This document shows positions 17,430 to 25,892 of a stretch of DNA of 64,000 nt, in pieces. The stretch is from Lentibacillus kapialis (GTDB taxonomy: Bacteria > Bacillota > Bacilli > Bacillales > Amphibacillaceae). The DNA lies in assembly GCF_014646635.1 (NCBI RefSeq), contig NZ_BMNQ01000007.1:24911-88910 (forward strand), given 5' to 3'. The position numbers were made by a program, and so were the translations under genes. The notes beneath the pieces were generated by a model. The model was not told where the DNA came from, ran no database searches, and saw only the letters and a program-made list of their open reading frames with translations. Each line of letters begins with the position of its first letter. The stretch's first letter is position 1.

Positions 17430-18179
17430 TTATAAAGTTGTTCCAACCACTTTTTTTCCGCGAGGTTTTGTTCCATTGGCATCCGGTTCCAATGTAATGC
17501 CGATGTTACCAAAGGTATAGTTCTTATCAGGCAGCGGAAACGTAATCACCCCTTTGCCATTCGCGGCGGGACGAAACGTACCGGCGTTTTTGCGGTTGCC
17601 ATCGTTGAGCAGCCAAACCTGATAGGTTTGTTCTCCCTCCGGCATGGGTAACTGATTCAGATTGACAATAAGCTCACGCCCATTTTCATTCTCTACAACC
17701 GCAGCATAACCTTGGGCATCACTTGAAGTAATGACTGATTGGAGTTTAACAGTCCGAATCACGTTGACTGTTGAATCGGTGGGTTTTTCCATTTCTGAAA
17801 GTGCCTGATGTAATTGGATATTTTGATAGACCAATACGGTTACTACAATAAATAAAATGGCAATAATCGTTGAAGCTAAAGGCTTGAAATGTTGCTTCAT
17901 TCTGTTCTTCCATTTTGAATAAATAGTTGTAAAGCCATTTTCTTGAGAGTCCTTTGTTTTTTTGTCAGAAAAAACATAATCCATCACTTCGGATTTTAAC
18001 TCTGGCGGGACATCGGCTTCTTCGACATCGAAGGAAAGGGCCGACCATGCTTCCTGAAGTTGCTTTAAATCAGATGAACATGACTGGCATTGTGATAAAT
18101 GATATTCAAAGTCCTGACATTCTTCTTTTTTCAATTCCCCGGTAAGGTAGTCCACCAGCTGCTCACATTTTTTTGTCAT
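17430..18179 (-). CDS. Anti-sigma factor with ZAS zinc-binding domain (RskA-like)
   Basis: A 249-residue membrane protein. The N-terminal cytoplasmic part has a zinc-associated anti-sigma motif: His27, Cys31 and Cys34 (HLSQCQSC), with Cys5 and Cys21 nearby. One TM segment lies near residues 100-120, and the extracytoplasmic C-terminal RskA-like domain includes YQVWLLNDG. It overlaps the end of the ECF sigma gene by 17 bp, the standard sigma/anti-sigma arrangement. It should hold the sigma factor at the membrane until an envelope signal releases it. Confidence 0.88.
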   Translation of the reverse strand: MTKKCEQLVDYLTGELKKEECQDFEYHLSQCQSCSSDLKQLQEAWSALSFDVEEADVPPELKSEVMDYVFSDKKTKDSQENGFTTIYSKWKNRMKQHFKPLASTIIAILFIVVTVLVYQNIQLHQALSEMEKPTDSTVNVIRTVKLQSVITSSDAQGYAAVVENENGRELIVNLNQLPMPEGEQTYQVWLLNDGNRKNAGTFRPAANGKGVITFPLPDKNYTFGNIGITLEPDANGTKPRGKKVVGTTL

Positions 18180-18741
18180 CCGTCATCCCTCCTTCTGTCC
18201 CAAGATAATAACGCAAGCGCTTTAACGATTGGTGTAAACGGCTTTTAATTGTTCCTATCTTCTGATTTTCAAACTCTGCAATTTCCAGTAAAGAATAACC
18301 ACCCCAATATAATAGTGTGATCAGGCGTCTTTGTTCCTCGGACAACTTGCTTTTCGCTTCCTCAATCTCCATTTTTGTCAATTGGTTGTCAGCGTCCCGC
18401 AGAGTATAGCCCGACATTTCGATAGAATCGTGTAGAATAGCCTTTTGCTGTTTTTCTGCAAGCTTTTTTTCTTTGCGGATATAATCTATGGAAATATTTC
18501 TTGTTACTGTGATTAACCAATTGACAAGCTGTCCTTTGTCGGAGTCATAATGCTGTTTAGCAACCCATATTCTCAAGAATACTTGTTGTACAATCTCTTT
18601 GGTTTTTTCTTTGTCACCGCTCATAGCTTTCAGAGCATAACTGTAAATAAGTTTTATATAACGATCATACAGTTCTTCAAAAGCCGGACGGTGTTCTTGA
18701 ACAATTAATTCCATCAATTCCTGGTCTGATTTGTCTTTCAT
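18163..18741 (-). CDS. ECF-type RNA polymerase sigma factor
   Basis: A 192-residue sigma-70 family protein with only regions 2 and 4. Region 2 includes FEELYDRYIKLIYSYALKA and a WLITVTRNISIDYIRK segment; region 4 includes LITLLYWGGYSLLEIAEFEN and KIGTIKSRLHQSLKRLR. It overlaps its probable anti-sigma factor gene. The upstream lipoprotein gene is separated by a terminator. The SigK-RskA pairing suggests an envelope or oxidative stress regulon. Confidence 0.92.
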   Translation of the reverse strand: MKDKSDQELMELIVQEHRPAFEELYDRYIKLIYSYALKAMSGDKEKTKEIVQQVFLRIWVAKQHYDSDKGQLVNWLITVTRNISIDYIRKEKKLAEKQQKAILHDSIEMSGYTLRDADNQLTKMEIEEAKSKLSEEQRRLITLLYWGGYSLLEIAEFENQKIGTIKSRLHQSLKRLRYYLGTEGGMTDDKKM

Positions 18742-18848
18742 TGCACCGTCCTCCCTCCGTTATCCTTCTATTTAATTTATCATACGGTATAATCTGAGTA
18801 AACGGATCCCTGTGTGTTTGCAATTCGAAGAGAGGGTGCTGCAAACCG

Positions 18849-18879
18849 AAAAAAGGAACTGTCTCTATTCGACAGTTCC
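18849..18879 (-). terminator. Rho-independent terminator of the propeller lipoprotein gene
   Basis: On the minus strand GGAACTGTC (18879-18871) pairs perfectly with GACAGTTCC (18863-18855), followed by a run of T's (18854-18849). It lies just after the lipoprotein stop and before the sigma factor gene. Confidence 0.85.
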
Positions 18880-18891
18880 AGTATACTTCAA

Positions 18892-20628
18892 TCAATTTTT
18901 TACTGAATCACCTTCAATAGTACTTACAAAGAATGGAAATTCCTCTGTCGTGATATTGTCCACAACTTCATTGTTCGATGTATCAATCACGGCTACTTTA
19001 TTTTCCATACTGACCGCAACATGAGCTCTTTCCCCGTTTGCTGTAACAGCAATGCCATGTGGTCCCTTCCCTACCTTAATTTCCTTGATTTCTTTTCTTT
19101 TTGAAAGGTCTATCACTGAAACAAAGTCGGTTCCAATGTTTGCTACGTAGGCATATTTACCGTTTGGGGTAATGTCTATAACGTGATGACCAACACCTGT
19201 CGGGATCGTTGTCACCATTTTCTCTTTGTCAAGATCAATCACACCTACTGCATTTTCACTCGTTAACGACACAAGCAATGTATTCTTGTCAGGTATAATA
19301 TTGATGTTATGTGGTGCCCCATTAACACCTTCAATCGTGTCAACCACTGTTTGGGTGGAAGTATCAATCACGGATACTGTGTTTGAACCTGTATTTGTGA
19401 TATAAAATTTGCTGCTATCCGGACTGGAGACCCCGTTATGGGGGGAGTTTCCAACTTCAATCTTGCCCACCGGTTTCATCGATTGCATGTCAATGACAGT
19501 CACCGTACCTTCTCCTTCGTTGATCACATACGCCCATTCGCCATCCGGGGTGAAATTGACTCCTTTCGGTGTTTTCCCAACCGGTATGGTTTTAACGACT
19601 TGATTGGTCTGGGTGTTTATAATCGACACATTTTCTGAACCACTGTTGACCACGTAATCATATTTGCCGTTTGGGGACACTTCATTGTAGGTTGGTTTCC
19701 TTCCAACCTGAATTGCATCTATAACCTTGTTATTATTTGGATTAATGACCTGGATCCCACTTGCATCACGGTTGTTTACATACAACATATGTAAGTTACC
19801 CATTCCTTTGGAACGGGTAACTTGTTGAGCTGAAGCTATCTTTTGTTTGAATTGTTTAAGCTTGTCCGTTGTTTCGTCAACCAGCTGTTTCACCTTGCCG
19901 GTATCCGGCTGATTTTTTTTCGCTTCAGAGATTAACGGATACAAGCTTTTTTCAATATTTTCGTAGGCTTCGGCATTACGCTTTTCAATTTTCTTTTCAA
20001 TTGGTTCCCAGCTTTCTGAGAGAGCCTTCCCTTTTTCATTTAAATTTTTCGCATCATCGGTTGAAGATTTCGCTGTATTTTTTAAATCGTGAAGGGAGGA
20101 TAATACCTTTTCTATCCCTTCTGATAACGACGTAGTTCGATCTTTGTTGATGTGTTGTTGAAATGTTTGGTCATTGACTACATACCAGGCGTCTTTAACT
20201 TCCTGACCGTTCACCTTACCTTTTTCTTTATCCTTAACAAAGTAATAAAGTGGATAACCCTTGTACGTTGTTTGCTTTTCACCTGTATCTTGTCTGGTAA
20301 TTGTTCCAAAATCACTTTTATCGTAGCCTTTAGGCACATTAAGATCTTTGGTATAATATGCTGGCCAATTTTTGAGACACTTGCCTTTGCAGTTGCTGAC
20401 GTTTTTTTCATCCTTTGTAAATATATAAAGGGTCATCCCTTTCGAATCTGCCAAATACTTGCCGACTTTTTCGTTGTCCATCACCTGCATGCCAGTTTTT
20501 ACATCCTCTCCTTTTTCTTTACTTTGGTCTCCATTTTCTGCATCATTTTCGCTGTCACCTGAACACGCCGTAAGAACCAATACCGCTATCAAGACTGCTG
20601 CGAGGATCCATAATTTTTGTTTTTTCAT
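18892..20628 (-). CDS. Lipoprotein with Lipoprotein_15 repeat domain and YVTN-type beta-propeller
   Basis: A 578-residue exported lipoprotein. The signal peptide ends in lipobox LTAC (Cys22) followed by an acidic linker. Residues ~50-155 contain a domain of the 'secreted repeat' type (KGMTLYIFTKDEKNVSNCKG, GYPLYYFVKD). Residues ~165-265 are a helical, probably coiled-coil segment. From ~275 to the end come YVTN-type propeller blades (VVNSGSENVSIINT, VGKTPKGVNFTPDGEWAYVI, and so on). ATG 20628 has an AGGTG-type site. Its function is unknown; the neighbouring ECF sigma pair may control it, which is inference. Confidence 0.85.
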   Translation of the reverse strand: MKKQKLWILAAVLIAVLVLTACSGDSENDAENGDQSKEKGEDVKTGMQVMDNEKVGKYLADSKGMTLYIFTKDEKNVSNCKGKCLKNWPAYYTKDLNVPKGYDKSDFGTITRQDTGEKQTTYKGYPLYYFVKDKEKGKVNGQEVKDAWYVVNDQTFQQHINKDRTTSLSEGIEKVLSSLHDLKNTAKSSTDDAKNLNEKGKALSESWEPIEKKIEKRNAEAYENIEKSLYPLISEAKKNQPDTGKVKQLVDETTDKLKQFKQKIASAQQVTRSKGMGNLHMLYVNNRDASGIQVINPNNNKVIDAIQVGRKPTYNEVSPNGKYDYVVNSGSENVSIINTQTNQVVKTIPVGKTPKGVNFTPDGEWAYVINEGEGTVTVIDMQSMKPVGKIEVGNSPHNGVSSPDSSKFYITNTGSNTVSVIDTSTQTVVDTIEGVNGAPHNINIIPDKNTLLVSLTSENAVGVIDLDKEKMVTTIPTGVGHHVIDITPNGKYAYVANIGTDFVSVIDLSKRKEIKEIKVGKGPHGIAVTANGERAHVAVSMENKVAVIDTSNNEVVDNITTEEFPFFVSTIEGDSVKN

Positions 20629-20787
20629 CTAAACACCTCCAAAAAATTCTTTTCATTTAAGTTAACGAAGAAAAGCAACGTTCGGTTTGGTATGAATTTT
20701 TAATTTTTGATTGAATTATTGAGCAATTAGTAACCCTGGTTTTGACTTGAACATCTGAAAATGGCTGTTTATAAATTGACGATAGAT

Positions 20788-20822
20788 AAAAAAAGACCTC
20801 CATTATGCCATGAAGGTCTTTT
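20788..20822 (-). terminator. Rho-independent terminator of the thi operon
   Basis: On the minus strand AAAAGACCT (20822-20814) pairs with AGGTCTTTT (20799-20791) and runs into T's (to 20788), 26 bp past the thiE stop. Confidence 0.85.
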
Positions 20823-20847
20823 CCTTTAATATATTTAGAGAGAGAAC

Positions 20848-21453
20848 TCAAAGCTTTTTGACAGCTGCGCCGATATTGTCAGCTCTCGTGATAGCTGAAA
20901 TGACAGCAGTCCCATCGGCTCCGGCATCTATGACAGAAGACGCGTTCTCTTCAGTAATCCCGCCTATTCCGACAATCGGTATGTTGGGATATTGGATCCT
21001 CAAGTCTCTGATCCATTTCAGACCGACTGCTTGTGCAGCATCGTCCTTGGATGATGTTGCAAATACCGATCCTGCTCCGAGATAGTCAGCCAGTTGGACG
21101 GTGCTGTTGTCAGCTTCAGTTTGATTTGATACTGACAGACCAATGATTTTATCGGGAAACATCTTCCGCACTTTTTCCAGCTGCATGTCATCCTGTCCGA
21201 CATGAATACCGTCAGCTGCCAGCGGTTCAACCAGGTCTATATCATCGTTTATGAAAAACATGATGTTATGGCGGGCACAAATGTCGCGCAGTCTGCGTCC
21301 CAAAGCCAACTTTTTTTCATAGGTTAATGATCCTTCACCTTTTTCCCGGAACTGAAAAGCGGTGATACCGGACTTTGCCGCTTCCTCAAGGATGTCCTCG
21401 GGTTTCCGGTCACAGTTCTGACTCCCCATGATAAAGTATTTTCTTAGATTCAT
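20848..21453 (-). CDS. thiE: Thiamine phosphate synthase
   Basis: Couples HMP-pyrophosphate and HET-phosphate to thiamin phosphate. The 201-residue TIM barrel has the family motifs FQFREKGEG, FFINDDIDLVEPLAADGIHVGQDD (split here as INDDIDLV and GIHVGQDDM), GAGSVFATSSKDDA and VGIGGITEENA. It is the last gene of a five-gene salvage operon under a TPP riboswitch and is followed by a terminator. thiM ends 3 bp upstream. Complete length and motifs indicate an active enzyme. Confidence 0.96.
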   Translation of the reverse strand: MNLRKYFIMGSQNCDRKPEDILEEAAKSGITAFQFREKGEGSLTYEKKLALGRRLRDICARHNIMFFINDDIDLVEPLAADGIHVGQDDMQLEKVRKMFPDKIIGLSVSNQTEADNSTVQLADYLGAGSVFATSSKDDAAQAVGLKWIRDLRIQYPNIPIVGIGGITEENASSVIDAGADGTAVISAITRADNIGAAVKKL

Positions 21454-21456
21454 AAG

Positions 21457-22227
21457 TTACGTCCTTTCAAGTTCGGCAGGGTCGAGCGATAGCGCATCGA
21501 TGAAATGGGGGAGAAATGTCCCCGGGCCATTGACGTCTCTTTGTCTGGCAGCATGTTCTGCGGCGAGCCCGTAAAACTCAAGAGCGGTTAATGCCTGTTG
21601 ACCGCTGGCTTCGTTTGTTGTCAGGCAGGCTGTTAAGATCGATCCAAGCAGGCAGCCGGCACCGGTGATTTTACCTAGAATCGAATGACCGGATTGATTC
21701 TGCAAAACCTCATCACCAGTGCAAATAACATCCGTTTTGCCGGTGACCACAGCAACAGTCTGATACGTTTTAGCCACTTTAGCAGCGATTTCATCGGCAT
21801 TGCCTTCACCGACTGATTCGACACCTTTTGTTTCCCACGGAATTTCAACCAGGTGTGCGAGTTCACCGGCATTTCCTTTGATCATTGTCGGCTTTACTTG
21901 TTCCAGAATGCTCCTTGCAGCTGTCGTCCGGAATGGTGTTGCTGCAACGCCAACCGGGTCCAGGACGACCGGAATCCCTTTTTCATTGGCAGCAACACCT
22001 GCACGAATCATCCCTGAAAGCTCATCAGCAGTTAACGTCCCGATATTGAGAAGGACACCATTGGCATTTGAAGCCATATCGGCAGCTTCATCTTCAGCCT
22101 TAGCCATAACTGGCGCTGCTCCGAATGATAACAGCCCGTTAGCTGAAAAATTCATAACCACCTGATTGGTCAGGTGTTGGATAAGCGGCATCGTTTCGCG
22201 TGCTTCTTGAATAATGGCTTGTTTCAT
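21457..22227 (-). CDS. thiM: Hydroxyethylthiazole kinase
   Basis: Phosphorylates the thiazole alcohol HET for salvage. The 256-residue ribokinase-like protein has PLIQHLTNQVVMNFSANGLL at the N-terminus, VLDPVGVAATPFR, KGNAGEL, and the catalytic GKITGAGCLLG loop. It starts at ATG 22227 immediately after the thiD stop and ends just before thiE, so the three are probably translationally coupled. Confidence 0.96.
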   Translation of the reverse strand: MKQAIIQEARETMPLIQHLTNQVVMNFSANGLLSFGAAPVMAKAEDEAADMASNANGVLLNIGTLTADELSGMIRAGVAANEKGIPVVLDPVGVAATPFRTTAARSILEQVKPTMIKGNAGELAHLVEIPWETKGVESVGEGNADEIAAKVAKTYQTVAVVTGKTDVICTGDEVLQNQSGHSILGKITGAGCLLGSILTACLTTNEASGQQALTALEFYGLAAEHAARQRDVNGPGTFLPHFIDALSLDPAELERT

Positions 22228-23031
22228 TTACTTCACCCTTTCCATTCGATGTGCCCACTGATTGGTCGGGCCGTTCCCTTGTCCGATCGAAAATGAATGA
22301 CAAATAGCTGCCGTTATAAAGTCCTTTGCCCTCTGGACGGCATCCGGCAGCTTGTAACCGTGGGTAACATAGGCCGTAATGGCTGCTGAATAGGTACATC
22401 CGGTTCCGTGTGTGTTTTGCGTATCGATTCGTTCGGTTGAGAAAGTATGCATTGTTTCCCCATCAAACAAAAAGTCGGCTGCTTGACTTTGCATATGACC
22501 GCCTTTCACTAAAGCAGCTCCTGCACCGAATTCATCGACAATCTGTTTGGCAGCCTGTTGCATGTCGTCGGGTGTTTTAATCGTTTCTCCGGTAATCACC
22601 TCTGCCTCCGGTATATTCGGTGTGACCAATGCCGATAATGGCAGCAGATTCTCACGTAAATACTTACGGGAATCCTCCGCGATTAATGTGTGACCGCTCG
22701 TTGTCATCATAACCGGATCCATAATATAAGGGGAATCCAGTCCGGAAATCTTCTCAATCACGGCGTCCATAATATCAATGTCAGCCAGCATGCCGGTTTT
22801 GAACGCCTGGAACGGGATATCGGAAAGAACCGATTTTAGTTGCTGCTTAATCATAGACACTGACATATGCTGTACGTCCTGGACGCCTGTCGTATTTTGA
22901 GCAACCACAGAGGTGATAACCGACATACCATACGTTTTTAATTCCTGAAATGTCTTCAAGTCAGCCTGGATGCCGGCGCCGCCGCTTGGGTCGGTGCCGG
23001 CAATTGTCAATGCTGCGGGTATATGCGTCAC
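22228..23031 (-). CDS. thiD: Hydroxymethylpyrimidine/phosphomethylpyrimidine kinase
   Basis: Phosphorylates HMP and HMP-P in thiamin salvage or synthesis. It has the motifs ALTIAGTDPSGGAGIQADLK, KTGMLAD, DPVMMTTSGHTLI and TQNTHGTGCTYSAA (anion hole and catalytic Asp region replaced by the family GTGCT). I chose GTG 23031, which overlaps the tenA stop (GTGA) and follows GAGAAGGTGAG. An upstream in-frame ATG (23067) would lie deep inside tenA. The product is 267 residues, as in B. subtilis ThiD. Confidence 0.95.
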   Translation of the reverse strand: MTHIPAALTIAGTDPSGGAGIQADLKTFQELKTYGMSVITSVVAQNTTGVQDVQHMSVSMIKQQLKSVLSDIPFQAFKTGMLADIDIMDAVIEKISGLDSPYIMDPVMMTTSGHTLIAEDSRKYLRENLLPLSALVTPNIPEAEVITGETIKTPDDMQQAAKQIVDEFGAGAALVKGGHMQSQAADFLFDGETMHTFSTERIDTQNTHGTGCTYSAAITAYVTHGYKLPDAVQRAKDFITAAICHSFSIGQGNGPTNQWAHRMERVK

Positions 23032-23714
23032 TGGCTGCTCACCTTCTCTCCAGGCCATTCTTCGCACGTGTAAGCCATCTCCCAGAAGGCCAGCTCCAAT
23101 TGACAGCTTTTCCGGAACGCTTCTTTTATATGTTTTTGTTCCTCATGTGAAGCATCTTCTGCAATTTTGTCCAGGCGCTGCCTCATGTTTCTGGTTATGT
23201 CACGAGTACTTTCATCGGCATAAAAGCTAATCCATTGGTAAAATGGATGATCAGCTGATGGAGCATATTTTGTTTTTAATTCCTGGCCGATTTCCAAATA
23301 AGTCCATGGGCAAGGCAAAAGGGCACCAATGGTTTCGCCTAAACCACCCATATGAGCGTGATACATCATATGCTTCATATAATGATCGGCGGTCGGCGGA
23401 AGCGGATAATCCTGAAGTTCCACATAGCCAACGCCAATATGATCACAGAAATTGTGATGCGGATGAATTTCACTGTTCAGGACAAATTGGATTTGGTCAT
23501 TAAAAAATCGCATGTCTTCGCGTTTGGCAGATTTAGAAATAGCCGTTCCATAAATTCGGATAAAAGCACTTAAATATTCATAATCAGCTTTTATATAGTG
23601 TGCAATTGCCTCATCCGGAACTTCTCCTTTGCCAATGCCATCGACAAATGGATGATTAAAAATAGTCCGGAAAATATCATCGTTTTCTTTACGTAACATC
23701 TGTGTGAATGTCAT
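23028..23714 (-). CDS. tenA: Thiaminase II / aminopyrimidine aminohydrolase
   Basis: TenA releases HMP from degraded thiamin (aminopyrimidine) for salvage. It is an all-helical 228-residue protein. Family features seen include HPFVDGIGKG, HYIKADYEYLSAFIRI, NSEIHPHHNFC and the C-terminal ELAFWEMAYTCEEWP with its conserved glutamates. ATG 23714 lies behind GGAGGTTTTAGA. It follows thiW after ~160 bp without an obvious terminator and overlaps thiD. Confidence 0.94.
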   Translation of the reverse strand: MTFTQMLRKENDDIFRTIFNHPFVDGIGKGEVPDEAIAHYIKADYEYLSAFIRIYGTAISKSAKREDMRFFNDQIQFVLNSEIHPHHNFCDHIGVGYVELQDYPLPPTADHYMKHMMYHAHMGGLGETIGALLPCPWTYLEIGQELKTKYAPSADHPFYQWISFYADESTRDITRNMRQRLDKIAEDASHEEQKHIKEAFRKSCQLELAFWEMAYTCEEWPGEKVSSQ

Positions 23715-23873
23715 TCTAAAACCTCCAACTATCATTGTCAGGAAGCTGTAGGAAGCGTAAAATCAGATTAATAGAAAATCAATGTGTTCCTACTCTGCCT
23801 TTCTGCGTTGGTATTCGTTCGTCTCAGGTCCAAAAGGAAATACCCCCGGCCAATATAACTTTCGCAGCTTTTC

Positions 23874-24365
23874 TCATACGTAATTTTTTATAAAAATATC
23901 CGATCCCACTTTCGAAACGACAAACCAGCCGATTAATGCACCTGTTATGCAACTGACGAGAAACGATGGCACAAAGAAAAATGCGCCGGCTGAACTGCCC
24001 AGCAGGATACGGGCAAATGGCACGGCAAACAATGAACCGAAAACCCCGGTACCGATTGCTTCACCAAGTGCAGCCATTCCTTTTTTGTCAGTTAGGCGAT
24101 ATAGATAACCAGCCATAAAAGCACCGATCATCCCACCCGGAAATGCCAGCAGTGTCCCCAGACCAAGCATATTGCGGACAAGACCGATCATAAAGGCGAT
24201 GATAATTGCCGGGCCAGGACCAAGTGTGACCGCAGACATGACGTTGACCGCGTGCTGTACCGGATAGGCCTTGGCAACGCCTGCCGGAAACCATAATAGC
24301 TGTGCGCCCAGAGTTCCAATTGCCACAAAAACAGCCATCGTTGTCAGTAAACGCGTCCGGTTCAA
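23874..24365 (-). CDS. thiW: ThiW, hydroxyethylthiazole ECF-transporter S component
   Basis: A 163-residue membrane protein with five to six hydrophobic segments, the substrate-binding (S) subunit of an energy-coupling factor importer thought to take up the thiazole moiety. Typical motifs are FPAGVAKAYPVQHAVNVM, MIGLVRNMLGLGTLLAFPGG and GEAIGTGVFG. As first gene after the TPP riboswitch it fits thiazole uptake followed by ThiM kinase. The ECF ATPases and T component are not in this window. Confidence 0.92.
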   Translation of the reverse strand: MNRTRLLTTMAVFVAIGTLGAQLLWFPAGVAKAYPVQHAVNVMSAVTLGPGPAIIIAFMIGLVRNMLGLGTLLAFPGGMIGAFMAGYLYRLTDKKGMAALGEAIGTGVFGSLFAVPFARILLGSSAGAFFFVPSFLVSCITGALIGWFVVSKVGSDIFIKNYV

Positions 24366-24401
24366 TTCAACCCTCCTCTCATTAGGGGCGGAAGGAAAAT
24401 C

Positions 24402-24433
24402 AAAAAAGCCAGATCCATAAAATGGACCTGGCT
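24402..24433 (-). terminator. Riboswitch-controlled intrinsic terminator upstream of thiW
   Basis: On the minus strand AGCCAGGTCCA (24433-24423) pairs perfectly but for one position with TGGATCTGGCT (24417-24407) and is followed by T's to 24402. It sits between the TPP aptamer and thiW, as expected for transcriptional OFF control by TPP. Confidence 0.85.
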
Positions 24434-24464
24434 TGAAATAGCTGATATCAACTTGCAGTCAGAC

Positions 24465-24560
24465 TACTTCCCTACGCTGGTATTAACCAGATCAGGTCCG
24501 TAAGAGTCGGAAAGCTCAGACGCCTTTCCTCTCAGCCCGCGTTTTTTGGGCACCCCTAGT
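24465..24560 (-). promoter_or_regulatory. TPP riboswitch (THI element)
   Basis: The minus strand carries the conserved aptamer blocks in order: GGGGTGCC (start near 24558), GGGCTGAGA, GACCTGATCTGG, TAATACCAGCGTAGGGAAG (ending near 24465). This is the TPP aptamer; the terminator following it indicates repression of thiW-tenA-thiD-thiM-thiE when TPP is plentiful. Confidence 0.96.
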
Positions 24561-24568
24561 AGTTTTGA

Positions 24569-24597
24569 TATATATTTGTTCATTTTAAGTTTAACAA
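24569..24597 (-). promoter_or_regulatory. Probable promoter of the thi operon
   Basis: On the minus strand TTGTTA (24597-24592), 17-bp spacer, TATATA (24574-24569), a few bases upstream of the TPP aptamer. Confidence 0.55.
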
Positions 24598-24762
24598 ACA
24601 GTTTCGATTTTGTCATGGAATTATTAAAAATTCCAATTAATTTTGATAGAATGAAAGTCGGAATGGAAATGGTGAATGTAACCGGAGTGTGATCCCGCGT
24701 TTCCGAGTTGATGGATTTCGTATAAGGACGGGGGTTTTTCCGACGGGCAAAAAAGTATTTGA

Positions 24763-24891
24763 ATGATTACGTATGGTAATCGTTTATTAGATCATATTCT
24801 GCAATGGGTGACTGGCCTGACAAACAACCTGATGGAGGAAAGATTGGATGATTTTGTGGTACAATTGATGGACTATGCGGACGTCGAATAA
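24763..24891 (+). CDS. Small open reading frame of doubtful status
   Basis: ATG 24763 to TAA 24889-24891 would encode 42 residues (NRLLDHILQWVTGLTNNLME and an acidic tail). The composition looks protein-like, amphipathic and helical, but no convincing ribosome site precedes the ATG. I do not recognise it. It lies in the otherwise empty 24600-24944 stretch and may be a remnant. Confidence 0.25.
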   Translation: MITYGNRLLDHILQWVTGLTNNLMEERLDDFVVQLMDYADVE

Positions 24892-24944
24892 TTCTTTTAA
24901 CGTGTTGCATAGGATGTTTGAAGATGAAACGGAGGAGGACTTGT

Positions 24945-25382
24945 ATGAGTCGAACAGGTGAAATTGTGCTGACAATTATTGGTGCACTTATTTATGGCTT
25001 ATTTACTGTTGTTGGCGGTTTTATGGTATGGCTTTTCAATAATGAGGCCGTTTGGAATCAGGCGAAAGAGGAGATAACACAGCAGCAGCCGGGAATGGCA
25101 GCGGGCGATATGGATGCCGTTCTTGGGATGATGCAGGGAAGCGGCTGGTATCTTATTATCCTTACTGTTATCAGTGTGATTTTGGGTATTGTTTCCATCG
25201 TGTTTGTGAAAGGCGATAAAAAACCCAAGGCAGCAGGAATCATTTTAATTGTGACAGCCGTGCTGAGTACGATCATTACCTTCGGGGGAATGATATTCAG
25301 TGGTATATTCTATTTGATAGCCGGTATCATGTGCCTGGCACGGAAGGCTCCGGCACCTGTCTCTCAGGAAACAGTTGAATAA
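24945..25382 (+). CDS. DUF4064-type small membrane protein
   Basis: A 145-residue protein with four TM segments (about residues 6-30, 60-85, 95-118, 120-135) and Gly-rich helices (TIIGALIYGLFTVVGGFMVW). ATG 24945 follows GGAGGAGGAC. It is a conserved Firmicute family without a known function. It is monocistronic, with a terminator after it. Confidence 0.7.
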   Translation: MSRTGEIVLTIIGALIYGLFTVVGGFMVWLFNNEAVWNQAKEEITQQQPGMAAGDMDAVLGMMQGSGWYLIILTVISVILGIVSIVFVKGDKKPKAAGIILIVTAVLSTIITFGGMIFSGIFYLIAGIMCLARKAPAPVSQETVE

Positions 25383-25394
25383 GACGTGTTTTAA

Positions 25395-25421
25395 AGGGCA
25401 GCTTCAAGGCTGCTCTTTTTC
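25395..25421 (+). terminator. Rho-independent terminator
   Basis: AGGGCAGC (25395-25402) pairs with GCTGCTCT (25409-25416, one G-U), then TTTTTC. Confidence 0.8.
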
Positions 25422-25607
25422 TATGATATTATAGATGACTACTCCCTTGTTTAGCCGGCGAAAATCTCTGAGCTTGTACGCATTGAATTTTTAGTCCAGG
25501 CGTTTTGTTTGGAATATGAATATTTTAAATATTTACAACTCAATGTGTTTCCGTTATATTTAAATGGAACGTTAAATAATAGTACGTTGTGTGGGGGAGT
25601 GAATTCC

Positions 25608-25892
25608 ATGAGTCATGAAAATAGATTTGATAACGATCCGCGCTATAAAGTTGCCAACCGTGAAGCGCTGATTGGGGCAGGTTTGGTTATTTTCAATTTT
25701 ATCTGGTGGTTTGCTTTTGCATACGGGCTTGGTGGTAAGAACCCGTCTGAATATACATATGTTTTCGGGTTGCCGGCCTGGTTTTTTTATAGCTGTGTAG
25801 TGGGATTCATTGTCATGGCTGTGCTAGTGACGATTGTTGTAAAAAAATGGTTTGTCGAAGTTTCGTTCGATGAAGAGGGAGATGAAACATGA
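25608..25892 (+). CDS. yhdT: YhdT-family small membrane protein
   Basis: A 94-residue, two-TM protein (ANREALIGAGLVIFNFIWWF, then FGLPAWFFYSCVVGFIVMA). YhdT proteins are encoded immediately before PanF-type sodium/pantothenate symporters, as here with a 4-bp ATGA overlap. ATG 25608 has GGGGGAG upstream; a longer frame from 25509 lacks a site. It may be an accessory subunit of the symporter, but this is not established. Confidence 0.85.
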   Translation: MSHENRFDNDPRYKVANREALIGAGLVIFNFIWWFAFAYGLGGKNPSEYTYVFGLPAWFFYSCVVGFIVMAVLVTIVVKKWFVEVSFDEEGDET

